64,000 bases of DNA from Desulforhopalus singaporensis (GTDB lineage: Bacteria; Desulfobacterota; Desulfobulbia; Desulfobulbales; Desulfocapsaceae): the NCBI RefSeq assembly GCF_900104445.1, contig NZ_FNJI01000019.1, forward strand, positions 1 through 64,000. The letters are read 5' to 3'. The notes below the pieces were generated by a model. It had not been told where the DNA came from. It searched no databases and saw nothing but the letters and a program-made list of their open reading frames with translations. Position numbers and translations under genes: made by a program. The stretch's first letter is position 1. Every line of letters begins with the position of its first letter. This document shows, one piece after another, positions 17,236 to 26,609 of this stretch.

Positions 17236-20200
17236 TCAGCGCCTCTTTCGTGAGCCAAGATAAAAGAGGACAATCAGCAGCAGGATAAAAACTGACGCCA
17301 TCCACTGGATTCCCGATGAACTGAGGTCCGTGGTCTCATCCTCACGGTTGATGTCTTCCATTTTGTAGCCTTCGACCGGCTGGAGATCTTCGGATCCCTC
17401 AACTTGTTTGTCGGCATCAATCTTTTCCTGCTGTGTCGGTTCGTTCTCGCGTTTTTGTTGTCCAGGCGCGGAATTGAGTTGCGACAGCAGCTCTTTTCTC
17501 GTTTCGGCCTGTTCTTCAAGACTTTTTTTGCCCATTTTCTCTATGGCAAGTTTGAACTGCTCCACCATTTCCGGAGATAAAACTCCGGGGAGGGAAATGA
17601 GGTTGACGACCATCTGGTTCAGCATCGGGTTATTGCAGGTATGATCGCAGCAGGCCACGCCCTTTTCGACGACACTGACCGCGTATTCAGCAGCTAGTTT
17701 CTTGGTTACTTTTTCATCCGGATGCCAATACCCTTTGCGTACCGTTTCAAGCATACGTGCCGTCAACGACTGATAGGCCCAGGGGCTATGTTCGTTGAAA
17801 AACTCCTTAAGCTCCATGCCGTATTTGTCCTCGACATAGACCTCGAACACCTGCCGCCATTTGTCGGCACCGACCGCGTCACGTACGGTCACCTGCCAAC
17901 CCCATAGATTCTCGGCAAAATCAGCCATCTGTCGCGCTCCCCCATAGTTATCTTTTTTCATTCCTTCGATCCATTGCGGATTCAGATAACGGGTTCGCAT
18001 CTCCCGGCCGATGGTCTTGGTGACGTCCTCGACCTGCAGTTCGTCCTTTTTGCGATGCAGGGTAACCATGGTGTCGGGTGTTTCACCCCTGATGTTTTTC
18101 ACCGCGAGCGACATGCCGCCAAGGTACATGAAGAAGTCATCGGTATCGATAATGCCGATTACGTTGCTCGATCGCGAGTGCACGGCAATATCAATTCCAC
18201 GCAGGTTTTCGGCAAAAGCCTTTTTCACAGGCACCGCCCATTTACCCTGACCCACAGCAAACTGTGTGCGGTTGAGGTAGATATCGCTGATGGATTTGTC
18301 AGTGTCCCACAGGCCGGAGGCGCCAGCCATCTCGGCAACACCATTGCCGTAGGATCCCGGCTCTTCTGTAAAGATGCGGAAGCGTGACTGTTGCTCGGCC
18401 ATATCTTCGCTCAACCCGGCCTGGAGCAGTGATTTTTTGATAGCCTGCTTGTTTTTCGCCAGGAAATTATCGATATCGTTTTGCACCATCGCTTTCTGGA
18501 CCGCCTCGTCGAGAAAGACAAGCTTGTTGGGAAACATATCCCGATACAGTCCGGATGGATTGATCAATACATCGATGCGGGGCCGGCCAAGCTCACGGCG
18601 AGAAATGACACGACACCCCGTCACCCTTTCCGTAGCGTCCCAGACCGGCTCTACACCTATCAGATGCAGGATCGTGCTCTCATTGACGCCCTCATTTCTG
18701 GTAGTTTCCGTGGCCCACAGCACGATTCCGACTTTGTTCGGATATCTGCCTTCCTTCTCCAGCTTTTCCGCAATCATTTTTTCCGCCGCCCGCTTGCCGA
18801 TCTCCCAGGCAGCTTTGGAGGGTACTTTGGCCGGGGAAAAACCGTAGAAATTTTTTCCGGTCGGGATTGCAGCCAGGTTGCGCAGAGGATCGTTGCCTTC
18901 TCCTGCCGGCACATATTCTCCGTTAAGGGCACGGATAAAATTGTCCATCTCCCGAACAGGCGAGGCCTCCAGATCACGCCGCACCTGCAATTCGTCGTTG
19001 TCCGGATTCTGTTTTCTGATCAGTTCGATTGTTCCGTTGGCCGCCTCGGCATCGTACGGTTTGCCGTAGGTATGCAGACCGTACGGCAGTGAGTTGGTAT
19101 CTATTTCATGGAGATAGAGATGGATTTTCTCCATTGCCTCTTCATCTACTTCGTCCAGGCCAAGGTCCGAAGCGATGCCTGTCTGTTCGGCCAGCTGCCG
19201 TATTCGCTTTGCATATTCACCGGCGGTTTCACTGCCGTTTGCAAGAGCCATTTCATACTGCTCGTGAAGCTCCTGTATCTCCCTGTATTCATTGTAGAGG
19301 TCGGCCTCCTTCATCGGTGGCGTAAGGTGGTCCAATATGACCGCGCGCCCCCTTCGTTTTGCCTCGATGCCTTCCCCCACATCATCCACGATATAGGGAT
19401 AGATATTAGGGATGGATCCTGTCATGATTTCCGGTGGATCCCATGGTGCCAGCCCTGCCTGTTTGCCCGGCAGCCACTCATAGGTTGCATGGGTGCCCAG
19501 GTGAACCATGGCGTCGGCCTTGAACTTTTTACTTAGCCAGAGATAGGCGGCGATATACTGATGGTGCGGATACAGGGTGGTGTCGTGGTAAAGCTTCAGG
19601 GGATCGTCACTCCATCCTCGGGCGGGCTCCGGCAGCAAGACAATGTTGCCCAGCTTGACCATGGGAAAAACAAACCGTCCGTCTTTTGTCATAATGGCAC
19701 AGTCTTCCGGCTCTCCCCACTGTTCGAGCACCGGCCGTCTGAACTGCTCGGGCAGACTGGCAAACCATTGTTTGTATTCAGTAAGCGATACGGTTTCTAC
19801 GCCGCCGGAAGCAAGCAGGACATCCAGTTCACCGGGAGCCCAGGAACCGATATTGCGTCCGCTAGCAAGGATCATGTCCTGGAGCTTTTTCTCGGAAAGA
19901 TCTGCAAAACTGTCGACTGCATAACCTTCCTGTCTCATCCGGTCGAGGATGACCTGGAGGCTGCGGAAGACATTGAGGTAGGCCGCGGCAATATTCTGCT
20001 TCCCCTGGCTGTGATTGTAATAGATAATGGCAATTTTCTTCCGGGCGTTGTCCTTTTGCTGCAGCACCGCCCAATTCTGCAAGCGGGAGATAAGCAGGTC
20101 TATTGTTTCGTCCACTGGTTCGTAGATGTACAGTCGCCGGCCGGTGTCAGCATCAATAATTTCCTTTTTGCCGATCAAAACAGTTGGTTCCACAGCCCCG

Positions 20201-21207
20201 GAGAATTCGGGAGTCGATACGGCCCAGACCGTTTCCATAGGGCCTAGTCCAACCTCGCTTTTACGCCACTGCTCCGTTGTCTCCCCAAAGGGACGGATTA
20301 CATTGAAGATCGGTACATTAATTTCAGTAAGGGCTTGTTTGATATCGTCGTTTATGCCGGAGGAAAACTTCATGGTGAAGGCGAGGATCATGTCCACGGG
20401 ACTCTTGCCTGAAGAGGGCTTGAGAAAACGCGGAAGCACCATCTGCAGCGGCCCAAAACAGGGCAGGACGTTAAAACCCGCAGTCTCAAGTCTGGCAGTG
20501 AGCGCATCCGCTGCCTCGATCTGTCCCTCTTTCAGGGTTGAACCGTAAAACAGGATTCCGACCCACGGCTTCTCAGGATTGTAGCCGGTGCGTCCTGTAT
20601 ACCAGTCTCTGTAATTTTTCAGTTGCGGAAAATTTTTCGGGGCTTCAGGGTGATGCAGGCAGATCTCCGGCAGTTTTTCGAGCTCACCAAAGGTTACCGT
20701 GGAATCGATATGACGATTGATTCCCATTCGAACCATGCTGACCAGATTGGCGACGCTCAGGTTATGATAATAAGCCATGACTTCAGGATCAAAAATAAAT
20801 CCCTTTGTCTTTAGCTGTTCCGGGTCAGTGGCCTGATTGAGGGCGTACACCGTTCGTCCTGCCAGCAATCCTTCGTCAGTCATATAGGACACCAGTTCCG
20901 GCATCATCACGTTGACAAAAACAACTCCGCATCGTTCAATATAGGTTTTGGCATCCTGGGTTTCCTGCAGGTCGCCCAGGGTAAAGAAGCGGGTTTCAAT
21001 GGAAGCCGGCAAATCAATCTGCCGCAAGGCTTGATGGACTTGATAGCTGTTGACATCAACTTCCAGAATTGCAATGGAAGCCGCCTCTTCTGCAGGTAAA
21101 AAACCAGGCATGATCATCAAGAGAAAAAACAGAGGCAATGCCATTGCCCCACCTCTTATGACACGTCTGAACGGCCACTGGCCGGTTGCGATATGTTTTA
21201 TGTACAT
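17236..21207 (-). CDS. exported, membrane-anchored CobN/BchH-like chelatase (HmuS-like)
   Basis: This large protein (about 1320 residues) belongs to the CobN/magnesium-chelatase H family, with motifs such as LGTHATYEWLPGKQAGL, RSSNVIGIIDTDDFFMYLGG and AGASGLWDTDKSISDIYLN. Unlike biosynthetic CobN it begins with a signal sequence (hydrophobic ALPLFFLLMIMPGFLPAEEA) and ends with a charged linker, one helix (WMASVFILLLIVLFYLG) and SRKRR. The catalytic body should thus sit in the periplasm, tied to the inner membrane. No CobS/CobT or ChlI/ChlD partner lies nearby. Exported relatives (HmuS) in gut Bacteroidetes work in heme use. Metal removal from or insertion into a tetrapyrrole is the likely job. 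I chose ATG 21207; an upstream ATG at 21258 is possible. Confidence 0.85.
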   Translation of the reverse strand: MYIKHIATGQWPFRRVIRGGAMALPLFFLLMIMPGFLPAEEAASIAILEVDVNSYQVHQALRQIDLPASIETRFFTLGDLQETQDAKTYIERCGVVFVNVMMPELVSYMTDEGLLAGRTVYALNQATDPEQLKTKGFIFDPEVMAYYHNLSVANLVSMVRMGINRHIDSTVTFGELEKLPEICLHHPEAPKNFPQLKNYRDWYTGRTGYNPEKPWVGILFYGSTLKEGQIEAADALTARLETAGFNVLPCFGPLQMVLPRFLKPSSGKSPVDMILAFTMKFSSGINDDIKQALTEINVPIFNVIRPFGETTEQWRKSEVGLGPMETVWAVSTPEFSGAVEPTVLIGKKEIIDADTGRRLYIYEPVDETIDLLISRLQNWAVLQQKDNARKKIAIIYYNHSQGKQNIAAAYLNVFRSLQVILDRMRQEGYAVDSFADLSEKKLQDMILASGRNIGSWAPGELDVLLASGGVETVSLTEYKQWFASLPEQFRRPVLEQWGEPEDCAIMTKDGRFVFPMVKLGNIVLLPEPARGWSDDPLKLYHDTTLYPHHQYIAAYLWLSKKFKADAMVHLGTHATYEWLPGKQAGLAPWDPPEIMTGSIPNIYPYIVDDVGEGIEAKRRGRAVILDHLTPPMKEADLYNEYREIQELHEQYEMALANGSETAGEYAKRIRQLAEQTGIASDLGLDEVDEEAMEKIHLYLHEIDTNSLPYGLHTYGKPYDAEAANGTIELIRKQNPDNDELQVRRDLEASPVREMDNFIRALNGEYVPAGEGNDPLRNLAAIPTGKNFYGFSPAKVPSKAAWEIGKRAAEKMIAEKLEKEGRYPNKVGIVLWATETTRNEGVNESTILHLIGVEPVWDATERVTGCRVISRRELGRPRIDVLINPSGLYRDMFPNKLVFLDEAVQKAMVQNDIDNFLAKNKQAIKKSLLQAGLSEDMAEQQSRFRIFTEEPGSYGNGVAEMAGASGLWDTDKSISDIYLNRTQFAVGQGKWAVPVKKAFAENLRGIDIAVHSRSSNVIGIIDTDDFFMYLGGMSLAVKNIRGETPDTMVTLHRKKDELQVEDVTKTIGREMRTRYLNPQWIEGMKKDNYGGARQMADFAENLWGWQVTVRDAVGADKWRQVFEVYVEDKYGMELKEFFNEHSPWAYQSLTARMLETVRKGYWHPDEKVTKKLAAEYAVSVVEKGVACCDHTCNNPMLNQMVVNLISLPGVLSPEMVEQFKLAIEKMGKKSLEEQAETRKELLSQLNSAPGQQKRENEPTQQEKIDADKQVEGSEDLQPVEGYKMEDINREDETTDLSSSGIQWMASVFILLLIVLFYLGSRKRR

Positions 21208-21281
21208 GTTACGATCCCTGGGCGGCCAACCCCGGAGTCCGGAGAATTTTCGGTCCATGCCGAGGGTGGCCGTGATAAGGT

Positions 21282-23312
21282 TCAGAAGTTATAGGTCAGA
21301 CCAACCCGAAAACTGCGTTCTGCCATGAGATTGCCGCGAACCCATTCGACCTCCTGGTCGAAAAGGTTGAAAACGCTGCCGCGAACTTCCCAACCATTAT
21401 CGAACTGGTAGCGCAAGGAAAGATCCCAGTAATCAAAGCTGTCTTTCTCCTCGACCATGTAGGTGTCGTAATTAGTGATCATCTGCGGCCCGACCAGCAC
21501 ATGATTGAGCTGGGTGGTAAGTCCGCCATATCCCGCACTCAGGCCGGACTTGACCTCGTAATCGGAAATATAGAGAAGATCAACGTCAGTTTCCTTGTCA
21601 TTCTTGTCGACGACAAAACTCATATTGCTTGACAGGGAAAATTCCAGAGGCAGCTGTAAAGTCTGTCCTATGGCCCATTCAAGGCTGACGTCGACACCCC
21701 TGATAACGGCTTCGCCTCGATTCTCGTAGCTTATGGTGTTGACACCATCGACAACACTGAATGCAGAGACGATCTTGTCTTTATAATCGGTATTGTAATA
21801 GTCGACATTGACGGTCAGGGTATCGAGATAGACGTCGAAACCTGTCCCCCAGGTCAGGCTCGTTTCCGGTTCAAGGTCGGGATTTCCCAGATAGTGGATT
21901 CCTGTGGAGCTGTGAACATAATCAGCTGCGAGTTGATCTGCGGTCGGTGATTTGAACCCCTCTCCCAGATTTGCCCGCAGACGGAGCATCTCGTCAAAAA
22001 ATTTAATTCCCGCCCCGATTTTTGGAGAGACATGATCATAATCTTCACTTCTCTCGGTGAATTCGGTATAGGTTCCGGTTTCCGCCTGCTTGGCACTGAC
22101 ATCGAAGCGGTCATAACGTGCCGCAGCGATAATGTTTATCCGTTTGTCAAGAAAATCGAGCGAATCCTGGACAAAGAGAGCCTGGTTGTCATAGTCGAGC
22201 CCGGGGGTATAGGGCACGGAAGGCTGGTAGCTGGAGATTGCGGAGGATTCCTTCTCCATTGTCTCGAGCGTGAAGCCCATGAGCAGCCTGTTCCATTCGT
22301 TCAACTGCCAGGACACCTGGTGATCGGTACCGAGCGTCTCGTCGATGTATTTCGTCTGGTCGGAATCGGGATCGGCTGCCCCCCATCTCCAGTGGTTTTT
22401 ATCCCAGAGATAGTAAAATACACCTTTCCAGTGGAGCTGCCCCTCGAAAAAAACACCGTTATATTCCAGATCTCCGTATCCTGTAGACTTGTCATTGTTC
22501 TGCTCAGACGAAGGATCGTAGGTGGAATAGGTTCCGTTCAGCCAGGACGGCGATTCGCTTTCCAGCTTGGAATAATTACCGCCAATGCGCAGTTCGTGGC
22601 CTTCGGCAAAAGTGTAGAGGAAGTTGCCGCCTATGTTCTGCTTGTCAACTTCTGAGTTGTGGATTGTCCCGTAGGTCGGCGCATCGTAATCGCCGCTGCT
22701 CTCAATGCTCACCGCAGTGAAAAAACGAAGGTTGTCGTTTATCTCGCCGCCGCCGGAAAGCTGGGTCTTGTAATAATCAAAGCTTCCGTAATCACCTGAA
22801 ATTGCTGCTTGCAGCTCACCGTCACCCTTTTTTGTGATGAGATTGATTACGCCGCCCATGGCCGCGGAACCGTACAGTGCCGACGAAGGGCCTTTGATTA
22901 CCTCGACCCGTTCAATCCTGTCCATGTTTATTTTTGCCGCATTGCCGGTCCCGATCCGGTGTCCGTCGATGAGCAGGAGGACGTAACCGGCAAGATCGGA
23001 ACCGTGGGAATCGCTCCTGAATCCGCGTAAGCCGACAGGACTGAGAATGCCTGGATATTTATGGTAATGACCGGGAATGTATTTACCTATCAGGTCGCCG
23101 ATATCCACGGATCCTGATAGTTCAATCATATCGCGGGTTATGATCTCGGTGGTGATCGGTACATCGATAGCCCGCTTTTCGGTCCTGCTGGCAGTTACTA
23201 CCATATCATCGACAGCCTGCTGTTTTGCGGCGGCAGCGGGTAAGGCGACCAATGGCGTGAGCACCATGGAAATGAGGGCGGATCGTATTGACAACTGCTT
23301 TTCTCTTTTCAT
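21282..23312 (-). CDS. TonB-dependent outer-membrane receptor
   Basis: This 676-residue receptor has a signal peptide (residues 1-29, ending PAAAAK), a TonB box near DDMVVTASR, a plug with GLRGFRSDSHGSDLAG, DRIERVEVIKGPSSALYGS and GGVINLITKK, and a barrel ending in aromatic Phe (FRVGLTYNF). It resembles colicin I, heme and siderophore receptors more than BtuB. It directly precedes the CobN-like gene in transcription, separated by a short gap. In hmu operons the receptor HmuR is paired with HmuS in the same way, so the cargo is probably a tetrapyrrole, heme or a corrinoid. Confidence 0.88.
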   Translation of the reverse strand: MKREKQLSIRSALISMVLTPLVALPAAAAKQQAVDDMVVTASRTEKRAIDVPITTEIITRDMIELSGSVDIGDLIGKYIPGHYHKYPGILSPVGLRGFRSDSHGSDLAGYVLLLIDGHRIGTGNAAKINMDRIERVEVIKGPSSALYGSAAMGGVINLITKKGDGELQAAISGDYGSFDYYKTQLSGGGEINDNLRFFTAVSIESSGDYDAPTYGTIHNSEVDKQNIGGNFLYTFAEGHELRIGGNYSKLESESPSWLNGTYSTYDPSSEQNNDKSTGYGDLEYNGVFFEGQLHWKGVFYYLWDKNHWRWGAADPDSDQTKYIDETLGTDHQVSWQLNEWNRLLMGFTLETMEKESSAISSYQPSVPYTPGLDYDNQALFVQDSLDFLDKRINIIAAARYDRFDVSAKQAETGTYTEFTERSEDYDHVSPKIGAGIKFFDEMLRLRANLGEGFKSPTADQLAADYVHSSTGIHYLGNPDLEPETSLTWGTGFDVYLDTLTVNVDYYNTDYKDKIVSAFSVVDGVNTISYENRGEAVIRGVDVSLEWAIGQTLQLPLEFSLSSNMSFVVDKNDKETDVDLLYISDYEVKSGLSAGYGGLTTQLNHVLVGPQMITNYDTYMVEEKDSFDYWDLSLRYQFDNGWEVRGSVFNLFDQEVEWVRGNLMAERSFRVGLTYNF

Positions 23313-23477
23313 CTTTGTTCCTCTGGTTCTGAACGAAATGTTCTTGCGTATTGCACTCTTTTGTTAAGAGTTCTCTTCTGACCTATGTGCACAGATTTTT
23401 TCAAAACAGCTTGGCTGAAATCTTGTTCTGTTCTTGACGCACCACAGTCAAACGAATTTTTTCAGCGATACGGCGGG

Positions 23478-24848
23478 CTACAAGTTCTTGTCCGTACTGT
23501 TGGTCCAGGCCATGGCGGCCTTTTCCAGTTGCGCAAGAGCTTTGGCAGCAGCGCGTTTCTCCGTTTTAAATTGAGCGGCTCTTACCAGCAATTTTCTGCC
23601 TTCGGCAAAATCCTCCAGCTGCAAAGCTGCATAACCTGCCATAAGCAATGCCTTACCGCTTTTACCCTTGTCACATCCTGCGGCCCTGGTGAACCTGATG
23701 CGGGCTTCCCGGTATTGGTGTAATCGGTAAAAAAGCTCTCCCTGAAGCATCAAGAGGTCGAAATTTTTTTCTGTGATTTTGTTTTTACCCAGGAGCTGTA
23801 AAGATTTGTCCGGCTGTCCCAACTGATCGTAAGCAAGGGCAAGCCGGTAGAGAATTTCTGGATTGCCGGAGTCCTGCAGATGGCTGGTGTATAAAGGTGC
23901 GGCTTTTGCCGGAATGCCGACCTGCAGGAAAAGATCGGCGAGAAGCTGTTGTTCATCCGTATCAAGCGGAGATAAGAAGCTGTAAACAATAAGTGCGGCG
24001 AGAGCGTTTTCGTAGCTATTCAATTCGAGTTCGATATGGGCCGCCGCTTTCCACCATTTTGCAACCAACGGACTTTCCTGGGTCAATTCTCCGATATATT
24101 CAAGAGCCGCTTTGCTGTCCTGAAACTGCATGTAGTGGTGCAGCAGAATTTCCTGCCACTGCAGCCGCTTTTCGCCATTGTAGAGATCTATGAGTTCACG
24201 GATGACCAAGACGGCCTCTTCTGGCCGGTCGGCGGCAAGAAGGGAGTGAACATAATATTCTTTCCACTCTGGCCTGAAGTTTTCGGCATGATTTTGCTGC
24301 AGCTGCCCAAACTCATCATTGGCAAGCTGATACTGTTCCCCCATGAGAAAGGAGGCTGCACTGTAATAGAGCGTTTCCGGATCTTTCACCTTCGAGTTTT
24401 CATACCCCTGTTTAAAACAGTCTCCCGCCTTAAGAAAGTCCTGCTCTTCGTAGTACGCCTTTGCCAGATTGAGCCATCCGTAAACGTGGGAGGGAGCACC
24501 GGCAAGGGTTGTGCGATACGCCTGAATTGCTTCCGGGTAAAGCCCCTGTAGGAGATAACAGTTCCCGAGCACGAAATAGAGCTCGGGGTGACGGTAGACC
24601 GAGCGGGACATCGCACCACCATCGGGCGGAGTTGACCTGGACTGGAGGTCGGTAATCATTGTCGCGGCGCCCTGGTAATTCTGCTCCTCCATGAGAGGCG
24701 CAATCCGCGTCAAAACCACCCGTACCCTGGCTGGCAGCGCATCGGTCCGGGCAGTACCATCCATTGGCAGCGAGAGTATGCCAAGAGAAAATAGAGTCCA
24801 GCACAGTAGATGGAACAACAAAGGTAACTTGTGTGATGACCGGGTCAT
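23478..24848 (-). CDS. TPR-repeat periplasmic protein of the Ton system
   Basis: This protein of about 456 residues starts at the ATG at 24848, four bases after the tonB stop, and opens with a signal peptide (LPLLFHLLCWTLFSLGILSLP). A longer frame reaching back into tonB is unlikely because that extension is out of frame with a real gene. The body consists of tetratricopeptide repeats across its length, such as PELYFVLGNCYLLQGLYPEAIQ and GWLNLAKAYYEEQDFLKAGD. TPR proteins regularly accompany TtpC/TonB2-type systems in marine proteobacteria and probably help to couple TonB to receptors. Its role here is inferred from that association. Confidence 0.82.
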   Translation of the reverse strand: MTRSSHKLPLLFHLLCWTLFSLGILSLPMDGTARTDALPARVRVVLTRIAPLMEEQNYQGAATMITDLQSRSTPPDGGAMSRSVYRHPELYFVLGNCYLLQGLYPEAIQAYRTTLAGAPSHVYGWLNLAKAYYEEQDFLKAGDCFKQGYENSKVKDPETLYYSAASFLMGEQYQLANDEFGQLQQNHAENFRPEWKEYYVHSLLAADRPEEAVLVIRELIDLYNGEKRLQWQEILLHHYMQFQDSKAALEYIGELTQESPLVAKWWKAAAHIELELNSYENALAALIVYSFLSPLDTDEQQLLADLFLQVGIPAKAAPLYTSHLQDSGNPEILYRLALAYDQLGQPDKSLQLLGKNKITEKNFDLLMLQGELFYRLHQYREARIRFTRAAGCDKGKSGKALLMAGYAALQLEDFAEGRKLLVRAAQFKTEKRAAAKALAQLEKAAMAWTNSTDKNL

Positions 24849-24852
24849 ATTC

Positions 24853-25536
24853 CTACTCCAGTTCAAACTTGACAGTGGTTTCCACCTGGGCTTTGACCGG
24901 TGTCCCTTCGACAGTACCCGGCTGAAATCGCCAGCTGCCAACACAGCGCCTGACGCTCTTTTCAAAAACACCTTCCGGCTGTGCTTCAACAATTGAAACC
25001 TCGGTGACATTTCCCTCTTCATCAACAAGCAGCTTCACTTTGACCCACCCCTCAATTCCTCGCTGGCGTGCCCGCAAGGGATAAAAAGGTGGCGTCCTTG
25101 CCAGAATAGTCATCGGAACATCAAGTTCTCCTGCTGAAAAAACATCTCCCACCACCGGAGTAAAAACCAACGCGGTATTTGGCGGAGGCAGCCTCAGCGA
25201 AGAAGGCTTCTCGGGTAACTTGGAGTTGGTGACAAAGGAAAGAGAGAGGTTCGGTATCGGCTTAGGCTGTGACTTCGCCGAAGTTCGAAGTTCGCTTTTC
25301 GGCTTTTCCTCCTCTACAGGCTTAACCTTTCTGGTAACGACTCTTCCAGGTAAGCGGACGACTTTGACCTGTGAAACAACAGCGGCGGGCAGCTGATCGT
25401 TTGCGTCACTGGTAATAAGAGCTGGCATGAGCGCAAAAAGACAACCGTTCAGTATAACTGCAACCACCACCGCCAGGGAAAGAGCTGTTCGCTGACGGTG
25501 GATAAACTGCTTGTTGATGTCAATTGTTGTGCTCAT
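24853..25536 (-). CDS. tonB: TonB energy-transducing protein
   Basis: This 227-residue TonB has one N-terminal membrane helix (about residues 17-40), a proline/lysine-containing periplasmic linker and the C-terminal TonB domain (about 140-227) with FYPLRARQRGIEGWVKVKLL and the ending RFQPGTVEGTPVKAQ. It passes the energy from ExbB/ExbD to outer-membrane receptors, here most likely the two receptors encoded in the same operon. It is shorter than E. coli TonB, as usual for TonB2-type proteins. The gene sits 30 bases after exbD and four bases before the TPR gene. Confidence 0.92.
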   Translation of the reverse strand: MSTTIDINKQFIHRQRTALSLAVVVAVILNGCLFALMPALITSDANDQLPAAVVSQVKVVRLPGRVVTRKVKPVEEEKPKSELRTSAKSQPKPIPNLSLSFVTNSKLPEKPSSLRLPPPNTALVFTPVVGDVFSAGELDVPMTILARTPPFYPLRARQRGIEGWVKVKLLVDEEGNVTEVSIVEAQPEGVFEKSVRRCVGSWRFQPGTVEGTPVKAQVETTVKFELE

Positions 25537-25566
25537 CTTTTGGGTTCTTTACTGGAATTTTCCACA

Positions 25567-25986
25567 TCATGATTCTTGCGGCAGGTTTGCCGCCAGCGAG
25601 ACGTTATCTGCTCCGGCCATACGGCAGCTGTCCATCACTCTGATGGCAATGCCTGTACTGCTTGCCCTGTCGGCAACGACCACCACCTGACTCTCAGGGG
25701 CTTCAGCGAGAGCTCTGGCCACATTGGCCCGTACCGCCCGCAGGTCTATTTCTCTTCGTTCCATGAAAACCCTGTTCTCATGATCGATTGCGATGAGGAT
25801 GGCGGTCTGATTTTTCGCAGAGGCAGAAGACGCGGTAGGCCGGTTGACATCGATACCGGTTTCCTTGACGTAACTGGTGTTGACCAGGAAAAAGATCAGC
25901 AGAATGAAAACCATATCGATCAGAGGCGCGATGTCGAGCATCGGCGTGCTGCGAGCTGCTTTCCTTGCTGCAGTGATATTCAGCAT
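25567..25986 (-). CDS. exbD: ExbD/TolR biopolymer transport protein
   Basis: This 139-residue protein has a single membrane helix (about residues 19-38) with the essential membrane aspartate in PMLDIAPLIDMVFILLIFFL. A small periplasmic domain follows, ending with AGADNVSLAANL. It forms the proton channel with ExbB. It lies between exbB and tonB and belongs to the TonB2-type module of the operon. Confidence 0.93.
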   Translation of the reverse strand: MLNITAARKAARSTPMLDIAPLIDMVFILLIFFLVNTSYVKETGIDVNRPTASSASAKNQTAILIAIDHENRVFMERREIDLRAVRANVARALAEAPESQVVVVADRASSTGIAIRVMDSCRMAGADNVSLAANLPQES

Positions 25987-25997
25987 AATTTGTCCTT

Positions 25998-26609
25998 TTA
26001 AAGCTGACGTCTTAGGTAAAAACCTGCGGCGGCGATCCGCTTCATCAAATTTTGTGCCCTGTGATCAAGAAATGCCTTCATATACAGACCCGGAATGGCG
26101 ATAACCAGTCCCGTCTCGGTGCTGATAAGAGCTTCCGAAATCCCGTTCGACATGGCTCGGGCATTGCCGGTTCCGTATGTTGACATAACGTCAAAAGTAG
26201 TCATCATCCCGGTCACGGTTCCCAGCAGACCGAGAAGCGGTGCCACTCCGGCAAGCGCGCCGATAAACGGTAGAAACCGCGTCAGGGATCGGTTCAAGGT
26301 CAGAACGAGCTCGTCGAGAATGTACCGGTCAAGGGTCGGGTTGCCGCTGCGTTCCTGCAGAAAACGGGCAACAAGAAGCGCAATTCCGCCTTTGTATATA
26401 GTGGGATCGGGCATGTGATTTTTGACGACATACTCCCAGGCAGTTACCATCTTCATGGTTTTCCTCCCCAGCCTGCGTAGAAATAATGCCCGTTCAACGA
26501 TCAGTACCCACATGATAAAGTTGATCACCAAGAGAGGCGGCATGATCGGTCCACCGGTTTGAAAATAGTCGAGAATCCGATGATGGAGCAGTACGAGATC
26601 CGCAATCAT
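25998..26609 (-). CDS. exbB: ExbB/TolQ proton-channel protein
   Basis: This 203-residue inner-membrane protein has three helices and the ExbB signature (LAGVAPLLGLLGTVTGMMTT, then SNGISEALISTETGLVIAIP). It follows the TtpC-like gene with a four-base overlap and precedes exbD by 11 bases. It is the ExbB2-type partner of the ExbD and TonB encoded next to it. Confidence 0.92.
   Translation of the reverse strand: MIADLVLLHHRILDYFQTGGPIMPPLLVINFIMWVLIVERALFLRRLGRKTMKMVTAWEYVVKNHMPDPTIYKGGIALLVARFLQERSGNPTLDRYILDELVLTLNRSLTRFLPFIGALAGVAPLLGLLGTVTGMMTTFDVMSTYGTGNARAMSNGISEALISTETGLVIAIPGLYMKAFLDHRAQNLMKRIAAAGFYLRRQL

Noticed and set aside
17236-21207. CobN as part of a cytoplasmic, aerobic-type cobaltochelatase (CobNST)
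   Set aside because: Signal sequence, C-terminal anchor and missing CobS/CobT speak against it; the genome uses CbiK for cobalt insertion.
24849-25028. N-terminal extension of the TPR protein into tonB
   Set aside because: The extension overlaps the conserved TonB C-terminus in another frame. The ATG at 24848 starts a clean signal peptide.
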